Below, one piece after another: positions 9,858 to 21,576 of a stretch of 64,000 nt of DNA (the stretch's first letter is position 1; every line of letters starts with the position of its first letter). This stretch comes from Sarocladium kiliense (Eukaryota > Ascomycota > Sordariomycetes > Hypocreales > Sarocladiaceae). A program made the position numbers and the translations under genes. The stretch is from positions 1 to 64,000 of the forward strand of contig JAUZTG010000051.1 of the NCBI GenBank assembly GCA_030734395.1. Direction: 5' to 3'. The notes under the pieces are model-generated. The model searched no databases and was not told the DNA's origin. It worked only from the letters and a program-made list of their open reading frames with translations.

Positions 9858-12800
9858 GGGGGCGGTTAGGGATGGACATTGATGTCACGTTACGAATTTG
9901 AATGTTGAGATGACTTTTGGAAATGGGTTTGATGTGTGTCTTCGAGTGATTGTTACAGCTGGAGGGGTTAGTTTGGTACCACAACGACCAACGTTTCCAA
10001 GGCTGTTGTAATGGCGGTGTTACTCTGAATTCGACCAAGGCCGGCAATACTTCGCTTTGCAGAGCTTGGCCGTTTACAACTGCCACAAAGCCGCACACTT
10101 CTTATCGGGGGCACTGCATCTGTCAACGTCGAACAGCCAAGGCCTTGTGTGTACTTGCACCCGACACCACATGTCGCTTCTGCCGTGGCGGCTTCTCAAG
10201 AAGGGTTCTCAGTTTGGGTAAGGTTCCAAGATGTGTCGACAGCACAGGTGAAGCGAATCAGCCCTCAACGATGACAGTCAAAACAGTACAAGGCTGAGCC
10301 CGACGATCGACGCGCCGTAACCAATGGTCAAGATACAAAGCAACCTCTTTAAAGATACGGCAGCATCCCATGAGTTCGGCACTTAAACAATTATACGGTG
10401 ACGAATTTCCGAGCTGACGCTCATCCCACCAGCCAAGTTCTCGATCGTTACACGTCTCACCCCTCCCGGGCGATCTAAGCGAGGATGAACCCCTGAGAAA
10501 TCAGAGCGCGTTCCTCAAATCCCCTCCCATTAAGCTTTCCCGTCGTCCTCGCCAACTCGGCATAGAGTAGCAAGTAAGACGAGAGGCGAAGGTACACGCC
10601 CCTTCAAGCTTTTCTTGAGGGAGTAGAAGCCTCGGGCTTGAAACCCCTGAAATGGGACTCGCAAAATTGCCGAAGATATGCACCGGTTCTTGACACTATC
10701 GCGACCAGAAGGGCAGTCTATGAGCGCCACGCGTGCTGTTGGTGGAGATTACGCTGCGACAGAGAGAGGCAATGGCGGTACTTGACATGCCATTAAATCA
10801 CCAGCATGCAATCAAGAAGAAAGATAACGACATAGAGCGACGTATGCTATGACACGTGCTATTGTCACCATGACCCCAGAACCTCAGATCGATTGCATTG
10901 CTCGTCGTAAGGCTACAACAAAGTCAAGGACTCGCACCGTATGGTAGTATTTGTCGGCGCATTCTAGGCCTGGGCCGGTCAAAGCCATGGTTCGAGCCCA
11001 CCCCCTGACTTGACTCGGGAACGGATTTGCGATTGGGCTGGAATGCTGGGGAGGGGGGTATCGCGCGCGCCAGCGAGATAAGCATTTGTGGTCGTTGGAG
11101 GGGGTTCACGACCAGGAGAGACATGCGCGACGGGACGAAAAAAGCTTCGCGTTACTACTCTATCGCGGTATTTGCATCTAGCCAAGCCGGCAGGATGGAA
11201 ATATTGAGGCTTAGTATCATGATGACGCGGTGTACTCGTACATAGCGATCGGGTGAGATGCTTGCCGGCTTCTGAGCCAGATGGATAGGCTGATGATGTC
11301 TTTTGAGGAGGGCTGACAGCCTAGACTCGTAAGGTTGCAGCATGCATGCATACATCTGCTATTATTACTGACAAGTCACGTCTGACACGACACCCACTCT
11401 AATTAGAGAAGATCAGCAACAAAAATGCGATGCTAGTGCCCTTCACGTGGCCAATTCCTACTGAAGACGCCACCAGCGAGGGCGAACCGTGCAGCACACA
11501 CTAACCTCCAGTAAAAGGAGGCTGACTTTTGACAGGTATGCCGACCCTGGTTCCTGCAAGGCAACGGCGGCGGCGAAGGGCAGTCTCATGAAAGAAAGAC
11601 CCCGAACCGGATGGGTTAGAAATAAAAAAGGAGAAGATTAGAAAGTGTGACAGCATTGTCTGCATCCTTCAGCCGACCTACCCCTGAGTCTTTGGCGTCC
11701 CAAGCGCCCGGCAAAGTCCTACGCAAGAATTGATTACGAGCTGAAGAAGGCGCGTTCTGCTCTTTTGTGTGTGTGCCAATGTGCCAAGACGTCTTGGCCG
11801 GTTGGCTCGGGCAGCGGGAATGAAGATTGTTGGTTGCGACATGGGGACAGGACAAGGGGGGGTCCCGTTGAAGAGGAGCGGAGGGCGGTCCTGTCGTATC
11901 ACAGCGCTGCATGAGATTTTTGCGGTCCCAGAAGGCTGCAGGCAGGAAGGGGATGGTGGATTGGGCGCGGTTGTCACTCTCGCTTTCGCTGTGCAGGCCT
12001 GTTCTAGGTACGTGAAGGATGGGCCGCCTGACAGGTCGAACTCCTGAACCCCTCGTTGGATGAATGGCAGTGACACCTCTGATCGCAGGGCCTAGTCTGG
12101 TTGCGGCCCAGGTCCAGGAGGGAAAAGGCAGCCTGTCTTTGCCAGAAGGGCATAGATCAGCCACGCGAGTAAGCGGCGTGTAAGCCATTCGTCGTAGCCA
12201 GGGCTGCCTATTGACGCTAGGATCACCTTTGCTCCCCACAAGGCTCCGTCCATCGTTTGACTCTTGAGATTTGACGGACGAAGGCAAGGGAAGAGAGACA
12301 AGGAGAAAATTTAGGGCACGGTTATCCACCTAAACGAGGGCAGGGAGTGCTAGATTCGTCAGATTGGGTTTGCAATCAAGGTTATTGAGTTGCTCGCTGC
12401 AGGTTATCGTCGGTAAGATTCTTTCGCATGAGACAAGGAAAGCAACAATTAATTCCATGGCATCGGATATGCGGGATACCTAGCTAGCAGGTGGCCTGGG
12501 CATGAAATCATGGTCTGACCCTGCAAGAGTCCCAGGGACTAATAGCTCTGCCTTGCACCAGCAGCAGCACCAAGTACCTACTCGTACCTTTTCTGTGCCA
12601 AGTGGTCGCATGGGTCTTGGGGGGTCTCACATCGTTGCTCGGCGAGTAATACGGGCCAGACACGATGCAGAAATGCCAGGCGCCGAGACGAAATGCCAAT
12701 CCTTCTCTCTAACTGCGCCTTGCGCTGTGCCCCCGTTTGCGACGCATTGCCCGCCGCCCGTGTTACTCGTACTCCAGGGGCATTCCACTTGGCTTGTTCC

Positions 12801-13847
12801 TCGTCTTCGTCCCGATCTCATACCAAGATCTTGGAATTGCTGTTCAGTCATCATGGAACGGTACCTGGTATCGGAAGAAAGGGGGCTGGTTTTGTAGAGC
12901 CTCGACTGTTGACAATAGTTCGACTAGTCTCTCTGAAGCGCAGTCAGCTATTGAACAGAGCCCGTTCCTACTATGCATAGATAGCTTACAGCTACAAACA
13001 CTAAATTAAAACAGACGGCCGTTTTCCACACTGTTCCCGAAAAGAGAATACCTGACGGGTCTATGTACTGAACCGGCCACCCAAGGCCTGTCTTGGCGAG
13101 CATTGTCCACGGCGAATGATCTGACCCCCTCTCCGCAATGGCACCTCGTTCCATGCTCACCCCCCATCTCTGCTTACAGCTCGCCTAACAAACCCAGGCC
13201 ATGTCTCGTGAAGCCCTCGTCCCATTCGTAGGCCCTCTGAACACACCCCTCTCCTCTTAGGCTTTCCCCCCTGACCAGATAACGTGGGGACCAAATGGCG
13301 GGATTGGGAAGAAAGGAGCACCTTAAAGGAAGATTGGGAACAATAAAGCTAGATCCCGATTGTCTGTTCGCGGAGAGACATAGCTAGAGTGTGAGATTGG
13401 ACTGGCTCCAGCCCTGTTTGCCATTACTCTTGGCCCGACACACCGCGCTCTCCTCGTTCACTCCATTCCTGCTCCATCCCGCTGACACTCATTCGCCTTC
13501 GCTTGATCTTCTCCTCCTTCCTTTCCCTCCTTCCGAACTCCTTTTTTTCTTGGTCTTGGCCAACCTGACGCTCGTTGTCCGTGTGTGTGTGCTCTTTGTT
13601 TGCAGATTCGTTCCGCGTGGTGGGTTCGTCTCTTTTCTCGTCCCTTCAACCCGCATCCGGACCTGAGTCTCGCCAGCAGAGTAAGACACCACTCTGTCGA
13701 TCATTTTGGCACGCTCTGTTCCGATTTCAGTCGTTCGTTCGCACTCACGACCGCTGCGAGTTGGCGACGTAATAAACGACTAAAGGAGGACTTCGGACGA
13801 CTTGACCTTTGCAAAGCTGTTAGTCGCGCGAGTCGAGGTTCTTCACG
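9858..13847. other. Long intergenic region with pyrimidine-rich leader
   Basis: Almost 4 kb without a convincing gene. Several open frames exist (the longest at 11616-12329, minus) but none shows conserved motifs, codon-like composition or splice partners. From about 13400 to 13560 the plus strand is a long CT-rich tract, typical of fungal core promoters and transcription starts, so the last ~450 bp is probably promoter plus long 5' leader of the glycosyltransferase gene. A non-coding RNA cannot be excluded. No tRNA or rRNA is visible. Confidence 0.5.
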
Positions 13848-15592
13848 ATGCTCAAACCACTTCCATTTCTCGTCCCTCGCCGGAGGGGCCATGTCTTCAT
13901 GGCAGTCGGCGCCTTCACTTTCATTGCAATGCTTCTCGTCTTGGTAAGTTTAATTACTTAATGTCGCGCTGTCGCAAAGCCGTCGAGTCTTAGACCGACC
14001 TGCCACCGCTCAACGCTGTTCACTTAGCTCGTTGCGACAACGTCGCATGAAACTCACAAATACTGACGCAACGACACTTGTTCTCACAGGCAACAAGAGG
14101 AGCCGAATATCACTCACTACGCCGACCATGGGCAACCGACTCCGAAGGAACAGCCTATGCAGAGCCCGGTCACGGTCCCAGCACACCAGCAACCATCCCC
14201 AAGACCAAGCTTCACATGCTCCTCCCCGCAACACAGAGCAACCCCAACTTCTGCAAGACCCTCATGACCATGACTATTCTCGGCTACCCTCTCGCGACCA
14301 TCATCGGCTGGGGTTACACTGACGACAAGGGCGGCCTTAAGGGCGGCGGCTCTCATTACATGAAGATCACCAACTCGCTCGCCTGGATTGAGAACCACGA
14401 GCGCAACGGCACTCCCGAGTTCGAGGACGAAATTGTCTTCATGCTGGATGCATATGACATTTGGTTCCAGCTTCCCCCGGAGACTTTGCTCGCGCGTTAC
14501 GAGAGGATCATCAAGGATGAGAACGCCCGGGTCAAGCACCGTCTCGGCAAGGCCTACAACAACGAACGACTCGAGACGGGCGTCATTTTCGGTGCTGGAA
14601 AGCGCTGCATCCCTAACATGCCCTTCAGCATTTCCTGCTACCCCGTTCCCGACTCACCTGTCCCCCACGATATCTACGGTTCTGCTACCGATACACAATT
14701 CGGCGTGGGGGCAGCCAGTGCTTACCGTGCGCGATACCTGAACTCGGGCTTCATCATCGGCAAGGTCAAATACATGCGTCCTCTTCTGCAGACCGCGGCT
14801 GCCAAGATGGAGATCTGCAAGAACCAGCGGAACAGGCCTGACGATACCCGTGGCTGGTCGGCAAAGTGCTACGGTGGCAGCGACCAGTCTATCTTCATCG
14901 AGATGCTTGGCGAGCAGGAGTTCCACCGTGAGATCATGCGCCGCCATCACCGCGGCATCTTTGACGACGCGCTCGATTGGATGATCCCGGGCCGTGCTGG
15001 CTCCTGGCCTAAGCCGTGGAGCATCTACGGGGCTATGGTTACCGACCCTCTGAATCCTGAGTTCCCCCACACGGAGCATAACACTACCTATCTTCCTGGT
15101 AAGCCGTACGAGTATGGTATCGCCCTCGATTACTTCTACGACCTCGGCCACCAAGCCATCAACGCTGAGCGCGATGTACACTATATCAAGCACAACGAGC
15201 CCGTTGAGCCCCAACTCGGCAAACAAACGCCCTTCGACTGCCGCAACCCCCGTTCTACCATGCCAGACGACGTTCCCGCCGGCAATGTCGAGCTCTTGGC
15301 CTCTGATCCCGCAGGCCCCAAAACATGGGACAGCGTTCCTCTCTTCAGCGAAGTCTGCGTGAACACGATCCCAGTGATGATCCACCACAACGCAATGAAC
15401 AAGAAGAGGATCCAGACGGAGTGGCCGAAGCCGTGGTGGCATGGTCGGGCAAGGAAGATGATGGCGTGGAAGAAGAAGGAGGGAGCGGAGCAGCTTGTTC
15501 ATGGGTTTAACACGGATGTCGACAGGGTGTTGACGTGGGATGAGTTGTGTCCTGCCGAGTATGATGAGGAGTTGTATAGGGATGGGAAGTGA
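13848..15592 (+). CDS. Type II membrane glycosyltransferase, PLOD/procollagen-GT-like
   Basis: Exons 13848-13943 and 14090-15592 (146-nt intron, GTAAGT donor, CACAG acceptor) give 532 residues. Exon 1 encodes a short basic cytosolic tail (LVPRRRGH) and a signal anchor (about residues 16-32), as in Golgi type II enzymes. The luminal part resembles the glycosyltransferase domain of lysyl hydroxylase/procollagen galactosyltransferase proteins: FMLDAYDIWFQ with a DxxD metal/nucleotide-sugar motif at D152-D155, GVIFGAGKRCIPN, a stretch with LNSGFIIGK, and DQSIFIEML. The acceptor substrate is not known from sequence. The gene stands alone between two long intergenic regions. Confidence 0.8.
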
Positions 15593-16457
15593 TGAGTATG
15601 ATTGGGGGATTTTATGGGTTGGCACTTGATATCCGTGTCGGGATGCACACCGACACATCATCTGTTTTCACGACACACGGTTGGGATGAGGCGAGGAAGG
15701 GAGGCACCGGGACATTGGCCTCTCGCTTATTTTCTTTTCTGTTTTTGTTCCTTTTCTTCCTCTTCCGCCTTCATCATTATCATTGCGATGCGGAAGACTT
15801 CCTTCTTTTCCTTGTGTGTCCTTAACGGCTGTCTAACGGGGCGAACGAAGAAAGAGGCATTTACGGCCGATGAAACGAGTTGAGAGACGAGACTATGCTT
15901 GGAGGAACGAAGATGTACACCAACACTGGTGCTTTTCGGATTTTGTTACATTTGCCCGCCCGTGAGGAGATTCAGGATGAGGAAGAAGCGAGATATACTG
16001 TAACAATTGCTTTGCAACCATTACACTCATATGATAGGGAAAGTCCTTAGAGGGACATATAAGGCGTTTGAATCCATTCATTTTCAGATATATTGCCTTA
16101 AACCCTGCAATGATATGTTTTTCCATACTATCCCGGTGTCGTAAGCAAGGATACTCGGTAATTCGTCTTCGGATAGATGCTGATGCTGATGCTGTCACAG
16201 CCAGGCCGACTCACTTGTAGGCACTTGGTTGTCAGATAAAGATTCGATACGTAGAAATGGAACAACACTAGATATCCGCATTTTGTGGACAGCATCAAAG
16301 ACCCTCGTTGTATCTGTTGCAGAAGGAGCCTCATTGTGATGACATGGATTTCGATGCCCCGGCGCGTCCCACGCGTGTCCCACCAACTTCACCCCTCCAT
16401 CCCACCACAACCTCACCTTAATCTAACAACAACCTCATCACCGTCACCATCACAGCC
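15593..16457. other. Intergenic between glycosyltransferase and MZT1
   Basis: 865 bp. The first part is the glycosyltransferase 3' region with T-rich stretches near 15725-15780; the last ~100 bp are CCA/CAAC-rich and form the MZT1 leader. No other gene seen. Confidence 0.5.
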
Positions 16458-16820
16458 ATGCCGGCCGACACAGACAAACACGCCGCCGCCCAGCAGGCCG
16501 TCGACATTCTCCACGAGATCTCCACCATCCTCGTACGCGCCCTCCTCTCTTCCCCGCGCCCCCGCGTCACCAACCTAGCGTCAAAACGCCCAGCTGACAT
16601 CTACGTAACAGAATTGCCATCTCGATCGTCGCACTTTGTCGATTTGCATCTCGATGATTGAACGAGGTGTTAATCCTGAAGCACTAGCTGTGAGTGTTCG
16701 ATCCGGAGGACGAGGCATGGATGGGGTTTTGCTGATGGGCGGTGTGTGTAGCAAGTTATCAAGGAACTGAGGCAGGAGGCGCAGGAGGTTGAACAACACA
16801 TCGCGTCGAGATCATCATGA
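16458..16820 (+). CDS. MZT1: Mitotic-spindle organizing protein 1 (MOZART1)
   Basis: A 73-residue protein in three tiny exons: 16458-16532, 16612-16689 and 16752-16820. All introns are phase 0 (donors GTACGC and GTGAGT, acceptors ACAG and GTAG). The spliced product starts MPADTDKHAAAQQAVDIL, continues with HEISTIL, then NCHLDRRTLSICISMIERG and VNPEALAQVIKELR, the compact three-helix MZT1 fold. MZT1 binds N-terminal regions of gamma-tubulin complex proteins and is needed to recruit and activate gamma-tubulin complexes at spindle pole bodies. The gene is easy to miss because no single open frame is longer than 67 codons. Confidence 0.93.
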
Positions 16821-17207
16821 TTCGTCGCGCAGGCTCATCATTGACTGTATTGGTGGGTTCAGGATGACTTGGCGTGGTGCATACAGGCGTTTTGGAGTTA
16901 AGGGACATAATCATCTGAAGGCATGACATGGCATAGGTCACGACACAACGGACACGAGATACAATGGTAGATATGTAAATGGTTCATCAAATTTCATACC
17001 CTTATGTCGTTCAGCCTGGTCCGTGAGATAACTAAATTGAAGCAAATATCATGAGCTGCCGGTCGACTCCTATGCGCCATCCCGAAGCAACCCTTTTGCT
17101 TTTGATCTGATTCAACGCCCTTCCAGCATGCATTCAATGGCTCCGTCATAATCTCGAATATCGTTCAATCTCTTCGAAACACAGCCCTTTCGAAGAAGAA
17201 GAAAATT
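16821..17207. other. Intergenic between convergent MZT1 and CHY/RING gene
   Basis: 387 bp joining two 3' ends. Moderately AT-rich, with no recognisable feature. Confidence 0.5.
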
Positions 17208-19213
17208 TCAGCGGTGTCCGATCAGGAAGATTTCATTCTCGTCCTCTTCTTCCTCCTCGTCTTCCTCCTCAACATCCGACATCTGGCTATCCTCAGATTC
17301 AGATTCGCCGTCCTGCTCGTGAGGCGAGTCCCCGCCGTTGAGGTTACTCCAGAACCCGAGCATCTCGTCTTCTGATTCGGAGTCCGGGCCTAGGCTGCTG
17401 AAGTTGCCGAAGTGCATGTCTGTGCCCATGTAGGGCGATAGCGACCGTGCGAAGCGGTCGGAGATGTGGTGTGTGAGCTCTGTACCGTGGGATGAGTGCC
17501 TTCGTCGGTTGGGTATGACGGTCGGTTCGGTGGTGGAGGACGGGGGAGCTGCTGAGATGGCTGAGACGGGAGGCGGACGTGTCGGAACGTCTCGTTGCTG
17601 TATGGTGGGTGGCGCGGTCGTGGGCGGTGGGATCGGTACTGAAGGTGTCGCTTCTCGGCTTGCAGTTGCTTGAATAACACTGGTGTCGCCTCCTAGGATC
17701 TGTAGCTCAACAGTGTTGTAGGAGCGACATATTGAGCACTTCAGTCCTAGCCAGTGGTACGGCACGGTACACTTCCCCGAGCAATCGTTGCACAGAACGA
17801 GTGCTTTCGTGTCCCGGAACTCGGAAGGCATGGGCTGTCCTTGGATGAGCATGTCGAGGTTCCGAAACTGCGTTTCCATATTGGCAAGGCTCTTGTTGCA
17901 GATAGGGCATTTATATGAGACCCTGATATGCTCGTCATAGCACTTCTTATGGATGCTGTGACCGCATGTCATGAAGACGACCGGCTTGGGCGACGTGAAC
18001 ATGTATTCGCCGCAGATAGGACAGTCGCAGTCGGTGGACCGTTCGATGCATTTATGCGAACTTTCGATAGATGTAGGGATGCAAGCGCTGCAGATCTGCC
18101 GTACTCAAGTTAGTAACTTTCATAAGCGGATTATGCGGAAGCTCAACTTACCTTGCAGTGGAAAAAGTCCTTGCCCAAGCCCATCCCACGTCTGCAAATT
18201 CCACAGTCACCGCAATGGTAGATGGGTTTGTTCTGTCGGTTCTCCCAAAGCTTGCAGATGTTGCAATAGTACTGCGCCGATATCTCTCCGCAGTTGATGC
18301 ACATTTCAGAAGCCCTCTGCGGTGTAGCACACAGCATGCAGAGCATGTTCTTGGTCTCCTTTCGAATGAGAGTATGGTCTTCGGCGGAGTCGTGGCAGAA
18401 GCGGCAAGTATACCATCGCTTGCAAGTCGAGCATTGGAGCTTGACGTTCCGTTCGTAGTGTTTGCAGCCTAGAGGAGCAATGCCCTCTGTCGGAGTCGTC
18501 GGTCCAGTCGTTGGCGTATCGACGCCGCTGCTCTTTGATCTTCGGATTGGAGCGAAAGTCGGCGCCTTGTCGCTTTCGCTCAGTATGAAGGAGTCCGGAG
18601 GGTCGATCTCGGCAAGCTGGGCCTGCCAAAACTTGAGAGAGTCCAGAGTTCCCGCCGGGGGCGATGCGGATGGCTCCCAGGCTTGCACAGTCGGGTCTGG
18701 CTCTACAAGGCCCTTGGCTGCCTGCGCAACCCCTCTTGAAGCACGGTATCTTTCGAGCAGCGCATCATGGATATGTCGCGCTTTTGCGGATTGAGGAATG
18801 CTGCGAGAGTTGATTTCGTGTATTCTGGTTCTCAAAGCCCGCATGCCATCATCCTCGGGAATCGCCTGGCCCTTCCTGTTGGGGCTCAGTGGGAATCCGA
18901 GATGGTCACGAGGGGTTTCGTCGACGACCGCTGGACCAGCCGCGGCCTCTTCGACTCGAGTGTCCTGGGTAGAGGAACTCGGAGGTCTGGTATCGGACGG
19001 TGCCTGCATCGCATCCTCTTGCTGCGCAGGCTCACTGCAGGTTAGGTCATGGTCCTGCTTGTGATCGGGTTCGTGGTCAGACTCAACGACAGCCTCGGGA
19101 GGGGGTGTCGCTTCGTTGCCACCTCTGCTGGACGCGGGGCGAGAAGCCTCGGAGAAGCGCCGGGCTTGTCGGAGAACGGGATTGATGATGAAGTCGGAGA
19201 CAAGAGAGGACAT
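17208..19213 (-). CDS. CHY zinc-finger, CTCHY and RING E3 ubiquitin ligase (Pirh2/RCHY1-like)
   Basis: Exons 19213-18152 and 18095-17208 (56-nt intron, GTAAG donor) give 649 residues. Domain order: a disordered Ser/Pro/Glu-rich N-terminus (1-245); a CHY zinc finger starting GCKHYERNVKLQC at about 249; a CTCHY finger with YYCNICKLW and YHCGDCGICRRG; a C3H2C3 RING from C379 (CPICGEYMF) through CGHSIHKKCY to CPIC at about 420; a zinc-ribbon stretch LVLCNDCSGKC; and an acidic Ser/Asp/Glu C-terminus. This architecture is that of Pirh2/RCHY1 and plant BRUTUS-type ligases. The fungal target is unknown. The intron falls between CTCHY and RING and the joined sequence HCKICSACI is correct for the family. 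Confidence 0.9.
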
Positions 19214-21576
19214 TGAGCCCTTTGGGGCGCCGGGGCGATTGAAATGCTAGGCAGCGGCGGTCGGTGAGTTGGGGTCACTGTGAGGGTCAAGGCGGGATGG
19301 GACGGTGGTGGTCGGGTCTAGCTGGTGGAGGGTTGGAGGCGGCGAGCTGGGGTAAGAAAGTAATGACGACAAGTGCCAGCGGTAGTGCTCGTCGCAACAG
19401 GCGGTAGGAATAAGGTGGGTGAGGCGGAGTTCGAGTCGTCAGAGCGCGAGACTGTTTGATCAGTCAACGGCTACGGATGAGGTCGAGAATGAGATGAGCA
19501 TGTTGGGACGTTGGGACGTTGGGACGTTGGAGTTATGGACCGGTGAGAGCGAGTGACATGTGCTTCGGACGGCGATCGGATCGGCGAGGGTGCAGAGTGC
19601 GGATCCTTTGTACTAAGAGTCAGGTTGGTTACGCTAAGCGGCCTTTAAGTTGACAGCCTGAGGACATAGGGTGTCAGCGAGAGGCGATGGAGGTGAGATT
19701 GGCGAGACTTCAAAGGCGCTCTGGGTCGGACTTGAGTCGATGGTCATGTACGCGTGCGGGTGATTGAATGGTACTACCTATCTGACCTTACGGGTTCGCT
19801 CACCTCAGCGCAAGACGCCTTTATTCAGAGCCTTCACCAGCATCATCGGGGCGGTGACACCTGGGACAGGCTATATACCGCAGCCTCGGTGATTCGATGA
19901 AAGCCGGGTTTGGTTTGGCTCGCAGGATTCAGCAACAATCTTGGGGGTTTTCCATTCGGCGACAACGGGTCGGGGGTAGGAAGAGCATGTGAAGTGATCC
20001 AAACGCATTTACCCTACCTACTCAGCTGATATCACATCTACTTACCGTACCGAAGGTCGGCAATTCAGCTCACCTATCACTAGGACTCTAGATCTGCCTT
20101 TTAGAACTATATGAAGTTTGTGCAAAGATATGGACGTCGCCCAGGATCTTTGAGACCACGAGGTCACATCTGCCCGCCGTCTGATTCCGCCGTGGTACTA
20201 CTCGTAAGCCGATCCTCTATCTAACTGGTGGGAAGTACCCGGCTACCTCCCGTTCAATGACTATTTCGCTGTCAGCAAAGGATGCGAATAGTCCCAATTA
20301 GTCATCGCGGGGAGATCGCTGCGGCTTGAAGCTGCGTCTTGCGTACTTCATCACTGAGTTCGGAGACATTGAACTTACACTCTCGTCGAGGATCCCCCAG
20401 ATGTTTGAGATCACCAGGTCATATCTTGGAATCGCGTAGTCCTGGATAAACTCGAAGATCAAAGCGAGATCAGCGTAAGAGAAGAAAGAAGCACAAGGAA
20501 TAATGTTGCCCATAGGATACGTGCTCTTGTCGTTTCTGGGGCACGCTTTACTTTAATGCGCGGCAATATGGGAAACATTGGGGTCTATACTCCATACAAT
20601 GGCAATTTGACTAGGTCCGGCTATCGAAGTACCCGTGTAGAGAGCCATCCTGATTATACGTGGTACTATTGAGTCCTTCTTTGAGGCAGACGTAGTCTTC
20701 TAAGGCCCCGGCCCCTGGCTTCATGATGCTCGTTTGCTCACTAAAGGTACCTTAGTAACAAACTCACTCGCCACGCCAGGCAGTGCAGAAGAAGGCATCG
20801 CATCACATAAGCGAGCTGCCAGATTGACGTTGCAGACAATGCAGGTGCAAAAATAGCTAGATCAGGAACAGTGCTCATTGCAGACGCGCATCCTATCGCA
20901 TCGCATTCGAGGGCAGTGCATCTGGTGCATTGTCTCAGCCCAAGATGGACTTTCTTCAGGAGCTGCTCGGGTCCCCGCGTGCCCCCTGCGTTGCATTCCA
21001 CACATGCTGGAATCCAGTGCTCCCTAGCACATGCCTGGCATAACCCTGAGCTCTCCGTCCTGTCCCGTCTTGGAGCTGCAATGTGGCATCTCCCACTTTC
21101 GTCACCCACCAAGCTGAGTGGCTCCACAACAGCGACGACCATCGCCCTAGCGCTCCCTTGCTACTGCTAAATCCGTCCCAACCAGGGGCCCCCGAACACA
21201 AGAATGTGAAAGCTGGGCGATCCATCCACCACTCTTCAACTTCATCAACCATCGCCATTCTCTTCCTCCCCTGGGCGACGCTGGTGGTCAGCATTTCTCT
21301 ATCTCCCTCTCTTCTTTTCCCGTTATTCAAGGAATATTCTCTTTTTTTCGACCAGATCCTCTTGAGTGTTTCCTTGCTCGTCCAATCTTTATCACCAACC
21401 CGGACCCGTTTTGGCTGTGCCTCAAGCTTACAGGCCAGGTCCCCTTTTTTCCCACCTCGACAACTTCTCGCCGCCGCATCGTCCATCGACCTGGCATCTT
21501 CGCGACGGCTCCCGAACCCCCGATTCGAGTGACGAGTGTTTTATTCTCGTTATAACTTGCCTGAAAGGTGGTCATC
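19214..21576. other. Divergent intergenic region upstream of the CHY/RING gene and PMT2
   Basis: 2.36 kb between two divergent start codons. It contains an 8-bp tandem repeat (GTTGGGAC, 3.6 copies, 19502-19531). A small open frame at 20298-20513 (minus, 71 codons) has no recognised family, and a degraded 27-bp near-repeat lies at about 20147 and 20400. A long CT-rich tract at 21235-21560 is the likely PMT2 core promoter and leader. I do not call a gene here. Confidence 0.5.
19502..19531. repeat. 8-bp tandem repeat
   Basis: GTTGGGAC repeated 3.6 times upstream of the CHY/RING gene. Confidence 0.8.

Noticed and set aside
10930..11000. GGTTCGAGCCC resembling a tRNA T-loop
   Set aside because: Flanking bases do not form T, D or acceptor stems.
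11616..12329. 237-codon open frame on the minus strand
   Set aside because: No recognisable motif, Ser/Pro/Arg-rich composition as expected from random GC-rich sequence, no splice partners, and no start context.
14654..15661. 335-codon frame antisense to the glycosyltransferase
   Set aside because: Shadow frame of the real exon; no family features.
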